From Saprospiraceae bacterium (GTDB lineage: Bacteria > Bacteroidota > Bacteroidia > Chitinophagales > Saprospiraceae): a stretch of DNA of 64,000 nt. The stretch is taken from positions 1-64,000 of the forward strand of contig JAIYCH010000104.1 in the NCBI GenBank assembly GCA_027488135.1, in the 5' to 3' direction. Below, one piece after another: positions 1 to 7,464 of the stretch. A model generated the notes under the pieces. The model searched no databases. It worked only from the letters and a program-made list of their open reading frames with translations, and was not told the origin of the DNA. The translations under genes were made by a program, and so were the position numbers. Position 1 is the first letter of the stretch; each line of letters starts with the position of its first letter.

Positions 1-464
1 ATGGGTTTGTCATATTCATCAACCAATACCACCACCCTTTGTCCATATTTTGCTGCAGCCATAGAAATAAGTCTGCTAAAATTGTCCTCTATATCAAATG
101 AATCATAATGAACACCAAGCCGATCTTTATTTTGCTGAAGCAACGCTGAAAGTCGCAAATCCAGTTCCTCCTGATTTTTCCCCCCTCCCCCTGCAAAATC
201 AAGTTTGATGACTGGATATTTCTTTGACCAATCCCATTTGTCGTAAATATAAAGTCCCTCGAAGAGTTTCTGATTTCCTTCAAAAATCTCCTTTAAGGTG
301 TCCACAAATAGACTCTTTCCAAAACGGCGTGGACGAGAGAGGAAAAATGCCCCAGGTTGAGTGGTTAAATGATAGGCATACTCCGTTTTATCAACATATA
401 TACAGTTGTTTTCTAAAAGTTTGCTTAAAGTGTTTATCCCTAAGGGAAGATTTTTTAGGGCCAT
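1..464 (-). CDS. AAA-ATPase-like / PD-(D/E)XK nuclease family protein, N-terminal part (cut by window edge)
   Basis: The minus strand reads open from an ATG at 462-464 to the window edge, giving the first 154 or so residues. The N-terminus has the pattern of the Pfam AAA-ATPase_like family (PF09820): a Y-V-D-K-T-E segment near residue 23, the P-loop-like SRPRRFGKS near residues 43-51, and the Walker-B-like VVVLVDEYDKP at the edge. Members are usually over 500 residues and carry a C-terminal PD-(D/E)XK nuclease domain (PF08011), which would lie outside the window. These proteins are abundant and often multi-copy in Bacteroidota. Their role is unknown; nuclease or selfish-element functions have been proposed. 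Family assignment is firm, function is not. Confidence 0.85.
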   Translation of the reverse strand, partial: MALKNLPLGINTLSKLLENNCIYVDKTEYAYHLTTQPGAFFLSRPRRFGKSLFVDTLKEIFEGNQKLFEGLYIYDKWDWSKKYPVIKLDFAGGGGKNQEELDLRLSALLQQNKDRLGVHYDSFDIEDNFSRLISMAAAKYGQRVVVLVDEYDKP

Positions 465-529
465 TTCAAAATATTTAATTAAAGATACGTCATAAATAGC
501 AAATCCTGAAAATGTGGTCGTTGGGAAAA

Positions 530-553
530 AGACGCGAAGCATCGCGTCTCTAC
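530..553. repeat. Dispersed palindromic repeat, copy 1
   Basis: GACGCGA (531-537), loop AGCA, TCGCGTC (542-548), extended by one A-T pair at 530/549 and followed by TCTAC. The same 23-base element recurs at 661-683 with one change. Similar GACGCGATnnnTCGCGTCTCTAC elements are, to my knowledge, scattered in Bacteroidota and cyanobacterial genomes. That recollection should be checked by search. Confidence 0.75.
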
Positions 554-602
554 AAATATCCTCCAAATTTAAAACGAAGACGTCCTCTGTAATCCTGGAA
601 AT

Positions 603-619
603 CCTGATTCAAAATCAGG
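603..619. repeat. Short inverted repeat CCTGATT-CAA-AATCAGG
   Basis: A perfect 7-base stem with a 3-base loop. It lies in a phrase (AATCCTGGAAATCCTGATTC) that resembles degenerate intergenic repeats common in Bacteroidota. It could also form a weak RNA hairpin; there is no T-run after it, so I do not call a terminator. Confidence 0.5.
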
Positions 620-659
620 TGAAAGCGGATGAATATTACATGGAAACCTGACGGGGAGA

Positions 660-683
660 AGACGCGAGGCATCGCGTCTCTAC
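660..683. repeat. Dispersed palindromic repeat, copy 2
   Basis: Second copy of the GACGCGA hairpin element, same orientation as copy 1, differing only in the loop (AGGC-A instead of AGC-A context). The stem GACGCGA/TCGCGTC is conserved, as is the trailing TCTAC. Confidence 0.75.
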
Positions 684-790
684 ATGGTATTCAGAAACCT
701 GATGAGCTGGATGACCTGATGGCTACGTGCCAATTTTTTAATGAATTAGCGAATCCATCTTTATCCTGAAAGGGTGAATGCCATTTGTCC

Positions 791-1501
791 CTACTCGAAC
801 ACCAATACACCATATTTAGCATATTCATGAAAACTTTTGGCAATCGGACTCCAGGCCCATTTGACCATTTTGCCAGTGTCATAATCCAACCGATAAAAAT
901 TACCTTTCCAGGTGCTTCCCTTTTCCGGTTTACCCTGAATCAAAGGATTAAATATTTGGTAGGGGAAAAATATTTCAGCATGCCAGGTATATGGAATAGT
1001 CGGATTTGGGTTCTCGGCCAGCCAAGTATTTTTGATTATTTTTCGTTCTCCCTCATATTTCCAAGGTGTCCAACCAAGAAATTTTCCACCGTAATTTGGA
1101 ATCAATAAGACCAATTCGTTATTATTGGCATTAATCTCATACTCCAGATAAATAGGTTTTGAAGCATCCGGCTGAAAAAAAACTTCATAGACATCTCCTT
1201 TGAAAAGGTCTTCAAAATCGGCCTTAGCGGAGGTGGTTATTTTCCACTCATCGCCATAAAAATGAACATATATTCCTTTGTCACAATAGGTAATTTGGAA
1301 TTGAGTGACAGCTTCCCGTCCATCCTCATCCAGCTTTTGTAAAGGATAACTGGGCAAATCTTTCCAAACAGGACTTATTGTCCCTTCTTTAAAAGGGAAA
1401 TCGACAGAAAATGGAACGTTTATGGTAGGTGTTTGCCCAACCAAAAGGCTACTAAACCAGGAAAATGGGAAAATAGAGAGAAGGGAAGTCATTAATTTCA
1501 T
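791..1501 (-). CDS. Secreted carbohydrate-binding family 9-like protein
   Basis: A 236-residue protein with a signal peptide (hydrophobic residues 5-22, cleavage probably after VGQ). The rest fits the CBM9-like fold (PF06452) found in Bacteroidota exported proteins. The C-terminal signature is well preserved: W-x-G-N-F-Y-R-L-D, then W-A-W-S-P, then a terminal FHEYAKYGVLVFE. Such proteins bind sugar polymers or act as companions to glycosidases, but this small stand-alone type has no assigned substrate. The stop of the next upstream gene on this strand (M14 peptidase, 1510) is only 8 bases before its start, so the two are probably co-transcribed, peptidase first. Confidence 0.85.
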   Translation of the reverse strand: MKLMTSLLSIFPFSWFSSLLVGQTPTINVPFSVDFPFKEGTISPVWKDLPSYPLQKLDEDGREAVTQFQITYCDKGIYVHFYGDEWKITTSAKADFEDLFKGDVYEVFFQPDASKPIYLEYEINANNNELVLLIPNYGGKFLGWTPWKYEGERKIIKNTWLAENPNPTIPYTWHAEIFFPYQIFNPLIQGKPEKGSTWKGNFYRLDYDTGKMVKWAWSPIAKSFHEYAKYGVLVFE

Positions 1502-1509
1502 AAACCTGA

Positions 1510-2973
1510 TTATTTACCTTGAACTATCTTTCCTATTTCATGAAGTGTTCCATTGACTACCGCATACTGGATTTTTCCATCCTTTTCCAACACAAAAGAA
1601 GGATTTAATCCTATCTTAAAATCTCTTGGTACTGTCGTATTGGGCTGAATTAAATGTAAAGGAAAATTCATTATTTCCTTCGATTTCTTAAAATTAGTCA
1701 CCTGTATGTAGGTAATTCCCTGACTTAATAAAGAGGCTACATCCAAACTTTTTGCTGTGGCAAAATCTGCCAGAATAGTAGGGTAAACTTTCCCCATTTT
1801 TGCTTTGAATCCATTCAGATTTTTATCGTTATAGGCATAAAAGGTAGATAAATCGCCCAGTTCAGAAATTTTAGACGACAGATAAAACGATCTGTTATCA
1901 GCGAGCTGAACTTCATCATTTCTGTATGCCAGATCTGAAACGAAAAACTTCCCTTTGAGCGTAGGCAGTTGTATTTCCCTAAGAAGGAGGTCATGAAAAG
2001 CATTACTATTGTTAAAAGGAATTCCGTCATATTCGCTTACCGGCATATTTTTATATGATTCATCGGCAATGGCGGACAAAGCCGTCAATATAGCGGTATA
2101 GTTGATTCGTCTTAACTCCTGTTTTTCAGGATCGCCAGGTAAGGCGCCCGTTTCGATCAGTATGGTTCGTGTTCCCCATTTTTGAATATTATCACCAAAA
2201 GCGCGAGGTTCGAAAGTATCATCATATTTTCCGACACTTCCTGGGATAATTTCCTGAATCGTCTTATTCATCACACCAATAAGTCGGGCAGCATCTGATC
2301 TTTTTTCGCTCATCGTTTTAGCTTCATCAAAAGCAGGGGCAAGGAAAGAAATGGCCGCTGTTTTAGGTACATTTCCAGCCGCATAATAGCGACTTTGATC
2401 GTGTAGGTTGAAGCCCCAATCTGCTTGAACAGAATCTCTAATGGCCTTTAATATATTCCCTTCAGGCGTTTGCAAACGTTGGGCATCTCTATTGATATCA
2501 ATATCCTGAACATTTCGTCGGGTATAACGCTCTGCGCCATCCGGATTGAGCATTGGAACCACATGAATGGTCAATTTTGAAAGAATTTTATCCCTGAAGC
2601 CATCAAATTCATCATGTCGTTGCATAAAACGGAAGATATCGAAGAGGGCCATGGTAGCCGTAGGTTCGTCCCCATGCATTTGAGACCAAAGCAGAACAGA
2701 AACAGGTCCATTTCCCATGGTGGCGGCATAAATATTTCTACCCTCCACAGATTTCCCTACAACCTTTAATCTGTAGGCTGCGGGAAGCGCATTCAACAAA
2801 GGAACGATATCGGCATGTTTAAACCTTCTCTCCTTAAGCATGGGTTCTTTATATCGGTTATGCGAGGCATAAAGAGCCATTTCATCGGGAAAATCAACTG
2901 TTTTTAAAATGCTAAAGCCTAAAAATAAAAAGGCGAAAAAGCTAAGTAGCGCAAAAGGAAATACATTTTTCAT
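1510..2973 (-). CDS. M14 family zinc carboxypeptidase, exported
   Basis: A 487-residue metallocarboxypeptidase. An N-terminal hydrophobic segment (residues 5-24) serves as signal peptide or anchor. The catalytic domain follows: zinc ligands H100 and E103 in SQMHGDEPT, the substrate-binding NPDGAERYTRRN at about 143-154, DINRD at 159-163, third zinc ligand H191 in NLHDQ, and the general base E274 in ILIETGALPGD. All catalytic residues are present. The C-terminal 190 or so residues are a typical extension of the Bacteroidota members and not catalytic. Likely role: extracytoplasmic trimming of peptides. It is the first gene of a two-gene unit with the CBM9-like gene. Confidence 0.9.
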   Translation of the reverse strand: MKNVFPFALLSFFAFLFLGFSILKTVDFPDEMALYASHNRYKEPMLKERRFKHADIVPLLNALPAAYRLKVVGKSVEGRNIYAATMGNGPVSVLLWSQMHGDEPTATMALFDIFRFMQRHDEFDGFRDKILSKLTIHVVPMLNPDGAERYTRRNVQDIDINRDAQRLQTPEGNILKAIRDSVQADWGFNLHDQSRYYAAGNVPKTAAISFLAPAFDEAKTMSEKRSDAARLIGVMNKTIQEIIPGSVGKYDDTFEPRAFGDNIQKWGTRTILIETGALPGDPEKQELRRINYTAILTALSAIADESYKNMPVSEYDGIPFNNSNAFHDLLLREIQLPTLKGKFFVSDLAYRNDEVQLADNRSFYLSSKISELGDLSTFYAYNDKNLNGFKAKMGKVYPTILADFATAKSLDVASLLSQGITYIQVTNFKKSKEIMNFPLHLIQPNTTVPRDFKIGLNPSFVLEKDGKIQYAVVNGTLHEIGKIVQGK

Positions 2974-3037
2974 GAAGTATTATTTTGTAAATTGAATCAA
3001 AATAAATCATTTTAGTGTTATTAAAGTCTAATCTGAT

Positions 3038-3045
3038 TAAATTTG
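3038..3045 (+). promoter_or_regulatory. Bacteroidota -7 promoter box for the DinB-like gene
   Basis: TAAATTTG matches TAnnTTTG. It sits 11 bases before the ATG at 3057, which argues for that start over the GTG at 3015 and implies a very short leader. No clear -33 TTTG is visible. Confidence 0.45.
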
Positions 3046-3056
3046 CAAAAAAAATA

Positions 3057-3614
3057 ATGAATCAGTTAATTTGGGTTAACCAATTGGATCAACTTACTGA
3101 AGCTGTCATTTCAAATTTCGGCTTACTTCGACATGAAGACCTATATTTCAAACCTGATGCTAACAGGTGGAGCATTGCTGAAAATCTGGCTCACATCATT
3201 GTGGTCAACAGGACTTATTTTCCACTGATAGAACAAATAAGGAATGATACTTACAAAGTGCCCTTCCTTGGTAAAATTCCGTTTTTACCCAAATTATTTG
3301 GTTCCGTTCTCATCGAATATGTTAAACCTGAAGCGGAGGAAGCGAAGGTCAAAACGTTCCCCATTTGGGAACCCTCTCTTTTAATCGATGAAGGACCTAT
3401 TCTGGATATTTTTGAAAAGCATCAGCAAGCCTTAAGAAGAGTTCGAATTCAATGCGAGGCCCCCATTCAACGTAAACAAATTATTGCTTCTCCTGCCAAC
3501 AATAACATCGTGTATTCTTTAGAAGACGCTTTTGATGTTATTCTTCTGCACGAACAACGACATTTAATACAAAGTAAAGCCGTTTTAGCTTTGCTGGATA
3601 AAAACGTAATATGA
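3057..3614 (+). CDS. DinB-like (DinB_2 superfamily) four-helix protein
   Basis: About 185 residues from the ATG at 3057. An in-frame GTG at 3015 would add 14 residues but lies upstream of the likely promoter. The sequence shows the DinB/YfiT-like four-helix-bundle pattern: W-V-N-Q-L-D-Q-L near the start, D-A-N-R-W-S-I-A-E-N-L-A-H-I at about residues 36-49, and a late ILLHEQRHLIQ helix that can supply metal-binding histidines. Members are metal-dependent enzymes, often thiol (bacillithiol) transferases or stress proteins; the exact reaction here is unknown. Its stop overlaps the M16 start (ATGA-type), so the two are translated together. Confidence 0.8.
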   Translation: MNQLIWVNQLDQLTEAVISNFGLLRHEDLYFKPDANRWSIAENLAHIIVVNRTYFPLIEQIRNDTYKVPFLGKIPFLPKLFGSVLIEYVKPEAEEAKVKTFPIWEPSLLIDEGPILDIFEKHQQALRRVRIQCEAPIQRKQIIASPANNNIVYSLEDAFDVILLHEQRHLIQSKAVLALLDKNVI

Positions 3615-6487
3615 CTTTAACTAATTTGTCTTCTACCCTTTTGCCAGAACAATTTGAAAACGACCCGTTTCAAGTAAAAAAATATACCCTTAAAAATGGC
3701 TTGCAGGTATTTTTAAGTATTAATCCTTATCACCCTACGCTTAGCACTCAGATTGCCGTTCGTGCGGGTTCAAAACACGATCCTTCGGAAACAACAGGTC
3801 TTGCTCATTATATGGAGCACATGCTATTTAAAGGGACTTCAAAGATTGGGACAGCTAACTGGGAAGAGGAAAAAGTTTTGTTGGAGGAAATAGCTGACTT
3901 ATATGAAAAGCACCGGAATGCCAGTTCTGAAGACGAGCGTAAAGAAATTTATCAGCTCATTGACCAAAAATCATATCAGGCTGCCAAATTAACTATCCCC
4001 GGTGAATATGACAAATTAGCCTCTTCTATTGGCGCCAAAGGAACCAATGCTTACACCTGGTTTGAACAAACAGTGTATCTGAATGCCATTCCTAACAACG
4101 AATTAGAGCGTTGGATTTCCCTGGAAGCGGAGCGTTTTTCCCAGCTTACCCTCCGCTTATTTCACACGGAACTGGAGACCGTTTACGAGGAATTCAATAT
4201 CAGTCAGGACAAAGATATACGTAAGGTGAGTAACCTGCTTCATGCCGGCTTATTTCCCAATCACCCTTATGGCACACAAACGACCATAGGCAGTGCGGAG
4301 CATCTTAGAAATCCATCTCACTATAATATTCATAAGTTTTTCAGCACCTATTATGTTCCCAATAATATGGCGATTATTCTGGCTGGCGATCTGGATGCTG
4401 ATAAAACAATAGCGCTCATTGAAAAATATTGGGGTTCCAAAGTTACCTCTGACATTCCCGCATTTAATTTTGACGAGCAGCCGCCCATCACGGAAGTTAA
4501 AAGAATGGAGGCACTTGGTCAGGAATCTCCTTTTATTCAAATGGCCTGGCGTTTGCCCGGTGCCAATACTGAAACGCCCTATTTGCTAAGTCTTATTCAA
4601 CATTTGTTTTACAATCAGCAGGCGGGATTACTTGATTTGAATATAAATCAACAACAACTTGTCCTGGAATCTGAGGCATGGACCTGGTTTCATGAAGATT
4701 ATTCTGCGTTCGGCTTTTATGGAAAACCACGGGAAGGTCAAACATTAGAGGAGGTTGAAGCCCTTTTATTAAACCAATTAGATATTTTACTGGAGGGAAA
4801 TTTTCCCGATTGGTTGCCAGAAGCTGTTTGCAATGATTTCCGTCTGGGTGAGTTAAAATCTTTACAGTCAAACGAAGCCAGAACAGGCAGTATTACGCAA
4901 GCTTTTATTTTAGGTATTCCCTGGAAAAAATTTGCTACAAGGGTCAGCGATATGGTCCATTTCAGTAAAGAAGATATTATTCTTTTTGCTAAAAAATACA
5001 TACACCGAGACAATTATGTGGTTGTTTATAAACGAAAAGGAGACGATCCTTCCGTTATAAAAGTCGAGAAACCACCCATCACGGCGGTGGATATAAATAG
5101 AGACGGTTCCTCTGACTTTGCCAATGAATTTCTTTCTACTGAATCTCCCAGATTGAAACCTGTTTTTGTTTCATATCAGGAAAATATTAAGCAAGACGAG
5201 TTATTTCCCGGCATACCTATTCATTATGTAAAAAATCCGGATAATGATCTCTTCCGTTTAGATTTTATTTATCCAATAGGAAAAATGTACGACCCGCTTC
5301 TTCCTATCCTTTTTAAATATCTTCCCTATCTTGGGACTAAAGATTTGCAACCGTCTGAAATACAACAGGCATTTTTCAGACTTGGTATTTCTTTTGACGT
5401 GAGTATGGAGGAAGAACGTTGTTACATCTCCCTTTCAGGCTTAGAAAAATCAATGGAGGAAGCACTTATTTTATTAGAAAAAATAATGAGTGGTGCCGTT
5501 CCAAATGCGGATAAACTTAAAAATGTTGCCTCCGATATAATTATTAAGCGGGAAAATGCGCTCAGGGACAGGGCATATATGTTGCGAAATGCTTTAGGTT
5601 CCTATGCTCGTTATGGGGTAAATTCACCGTTTAATTTTCGATTAAATAAGGAGCAACTTCTTCAATTAGACCCGGAAAATATTGTTCAAAGAATTCATCA
5701 GTTAAACCAATACGAGCATACCGTTTATTACTTTGGCAGTAAAGATTTCGACAAGGTTATCCCCATTTTAAGAAAGCACCATATTGTGCCTACGGAAAGA
5801 ATAGCTGCACCCTTCAGCAAATTGTTTTTACAAGTTCCAAATACGGAAAATCAGGTACTTTTTTATAATTTCCCCATTGTTCAAACGGATTTAATGTGGA
5901 TTTCAAAAGGAACTCCTGACTTTAACCTGGAAGAACATTTCATGAAAGAATGGTATAATGAATATTTCGGGTATGGTCTGTCAAGTATCGTTTTCCAGGA
6001 AATCAGAGAATCAAAGGCACTTGCCTATTCCACGTATGCCTTCTATACTTCTCCAAGAAAAAGACAAGAAGCCCATTATTTGCAAGCATATATTGGTACT
6101 CAGCCCGATAAATTAGCCGATGCAATACCATGTCTCAATAGTTTATTAGAAGACATGCCTATTGTTCCGGCACAAATGGAAAATGCCAGAATATCTATTT
6201 TAAAAAGACTGGAAAGTGAGCGAATGACACCGGGTGGGATTTATTGGAATTATAAAAAAATACAGGATTTAGGGCATTCTCAAGACCTTCGAAAACCTCT
6301 TTACGAGCGATTAAATGACGCCAGTGGCAATGATTTATCGTCCTTTCAACAGCAATACGTGAAAAACAGAAATTATACCCTTGTAGTTATGGGGAATAAG
6401 GAAAATATTGATTTTTCTTTGCTTGAAAAATACGGACCTGTAACGATGTTGACAGAAGAAATGGTATTTTCCGAAAAAGCGGTATAA
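3611..6487 (+). CDS. M16 family (pitrilysin-like) zinc metallopeptidase
   Basis: A 958-residue protein holding two M16 halves in one chain. The inverted zinc motif HxxEH is H66-Y-M-E69-H70, with the third ligand in the glutamate-rich E187-L-E-T-V-Y-E-E helix about 120 residues later. That gap is larger than in classical pitrilysin because of a lysine/glutamate-rich insertion (about residues 85-130) after the motif. The second half (from about residue 500) lacks HxxEH, as usual, and should be structural. No signal peptide is seen, so it is probably cytoplasmic or exported by another route. The start overlaps the preceding DinB-like stop by four bases. Confidence 0.92.
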   Translation: MTLTNLSSTLLPEQFENDPFQVKKYTLKNGLQVFLSINPYHPTLSTQIAVRAGSKHDPSETTGLAHYMEHMLFKGTSKIGTANWEEEKVLLEEIADLYEKHRNASSEDERKEIYQLIDQKSYQAAKLTIPGEYDKLASSIGAKGTNAYTWFEQTVYLNAIPNNELERWISLEAERFSQLTLRLFHTELETVYEEFNISQDKDIRKVSNLLHAGLFPNHPYGTQTTIGSAEHLRNPSHYNIHKFFSTYYVPNNMAIILAGDLDADKTIALIEKYWGSKVTSDIPAFNFDEQPPITEVKRMEALGQESPFIQMAWRLPGANTETPYLLSLIQHLFYNQQAGLLDLNINQQQLVLESEAWTWFHEDYSAFGFYGKPREGQTLEEVEALLLNQLDILLEGNFPDWLPEAVCNDFRLGELKSLQSNEARTGSITQAFILGIPWKKFATRVSDMVHFSKEDIILFAKKYIHRDNYVVVYKRKGDDPSVIKVEKPPITAVDINRDGSSDFANEFLSTESPRLKPVFVSYQENIKQDELFPGIPIHYVKNPDNDLFRLDFIYPIGKMYDPLLPILFKYLPYLGTKDLQPSEIQQAFFRLGISFDVSMEEERCYISLSGLEKSMEEALILLEKIMSGAVPNADKLKNVASDIIIKRENALRDRAYMLRNALGSYARYGVNSPFNFRLNKEQLLQLDPENIVQRIHQLNQYEHTVYYFGSKDFDKVIPILRKHHIVPTERIAAPFSKLFLQVPNTENQVLFYNFPIVQTDLMWISKGTPDFNLEEHFMKEWYNEYFGYGLSSIVFQEIRESKALAYSTYAFYTSPRKRQEAHYLQAYIGTQPDKLADAIPCLNSLLEDMPIVPAQMENARISILKRLESERMTPGGIYWNYKKIQDLGHSQDLRKPLYERLNDASGNDLSSFQQQYVKNRNYTLVVMGNKENIDFSLLEKYGPVTMLTEEMVFSEKAV

Positions 6488-6492
6488 GCTAG

Positions 6493-7464
6493 ATGTCAGT
6501 GCTATCTGATGCCTGGGATTATTTTCTACACCCACCAAGTTCAGCCATTTCTCCGCTACCTAACGAGGAATGGCTGAAAAAGGGTGTGACTGTTTTGCTG
6601 AAAAGAGATGATTTACTATTTGTGCCCTCCCATCCGGAAATAGCGGGAAATAAGTGGAGGAAAATGTGGGGCACTTTCGCTCATTACGATAGAGAAAGTA
6701 AATGGCCTTTAATTACACAAGGTGGCATGCATTCTAATCATTTGGTTGCCCTGGCCGCTGCTGGTCATTTTCTGGGGGTAAAAACAGTAGGTATAGTTAG
6801 GGGGGGAAATAATATTGACCTAAGTCCCACACTTCAGAAAGCGGTATATTATGGTATGGAACTGCATTTTATACCAAGGAATGAATACAAAGCGTTAGCT
6901 TCTGATTTTTTACCTCCTTTTTTACAAGAAAAATATCCTCATTTTCATTTTATCCCTGAAGGGGGAAGCAATGATGCCTCATCGCTGGGAATGGGACATT
7001 TAATGAATGAATTGAATGACTCTTTCTCTCAGGATGAACTTAAAAGTAGAAAACTGATGTTGGCCGTTCCCGTTGGAACGGGTGGCACTATTAAAGGTCT
7101 TCATTCCCATAATGAGCACGGTATCCCCTTAATTGGCATTTACGTGTTGAAAGGTTTTTCAGACAATACGCTAGGGCAAGGCATTGATTTGCAGTACGAT
7201 TTCCATTTGGGTGGTTATGCAAAGTATCATGAAGGACTGGTGGCATTTATGCATGATTTTTACCACCGTTATCAAATTGTTCTGGATCCTATTTATTCAG
7301 GGAAGTTATTGTATGCTCTGAACGAACTCATCAAGAGCGACTACTTTAGACCTGGCACTACCCTAATAGCTATTCATACGGGTGGCATTCAAGGTATTGA
7401 AGCTTTCAATAAAAGATACCAAACTACTTTACCATTAGCTATAAACCTGTCATCCCCACTCTAA
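6493..7464 (+). CDS. PLP-dependent D-cysteine desulfhydrase / ACC deaminase family protein
   Basis: A 323-residue fold-type II PLP enzyme. The PLP lysine is K54 in GNKWRK, the phosphate and substrate loop is GGMHSNH (residues 77-83), and the PLP-phosphate glycine loop is PVGTGGTIKG at about 192-201. This set marks the 1-aminocyclopropane-1-carboxylate deaminase/D-cysteine desulfhydrase group. The sequence alone does not say which substrate is used; D-cysteine desulfhydrase activity is commoner in bacteria. It starts five bases after the M16 stop. Its last 26 bases overlap the 3' end of the convergent envelope-protein gene. Confidence 0.85.
   Translation: MSVLSDAWDYFLHPPSSAISPLPNEEWLKKGVTVLLKRDDLLFVPSHPEIAGNKWRKMWGTFAHYDRESKWPLITQGGMHSNHLVALAAAGHFLGVKTVGIVRGGNNIDLSPTLQKAVYYGMELHFIPRNEYKALASDFLPPFLQEKYPHFHFIPEGGSNDASSLGMGHLMNELNDSFSQDELKSRKLMLAVPVGTGGTIKGLHSHNEHGIPLIGIYVLKGFSDNTLGQGIDLQYDFHLGGYAKYHEGLVAFMHDFYHRYQIVLDPIYSGKLLYALNELIKSDYFRPGTTLIAIHTGGIQGIEAFNKRYQTTLPLAINLSSPL

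Larger units (their letters stand above)
465..790. other. Non-coding stretch with dispersed palindromic repeats
   Basis: I see no credible coding region between the AAA-ATPase-like start and the CBM9-like stop. It holds two near-identical copies of a GACGCGA hairpin element (531-553, 661-683) and a separate CCTGATT/AATCAGG inverted repeat at 603-619. Several CCTGAT words recur to about 720, as if older repeat copies had decayed here. Confidence 0.7.
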
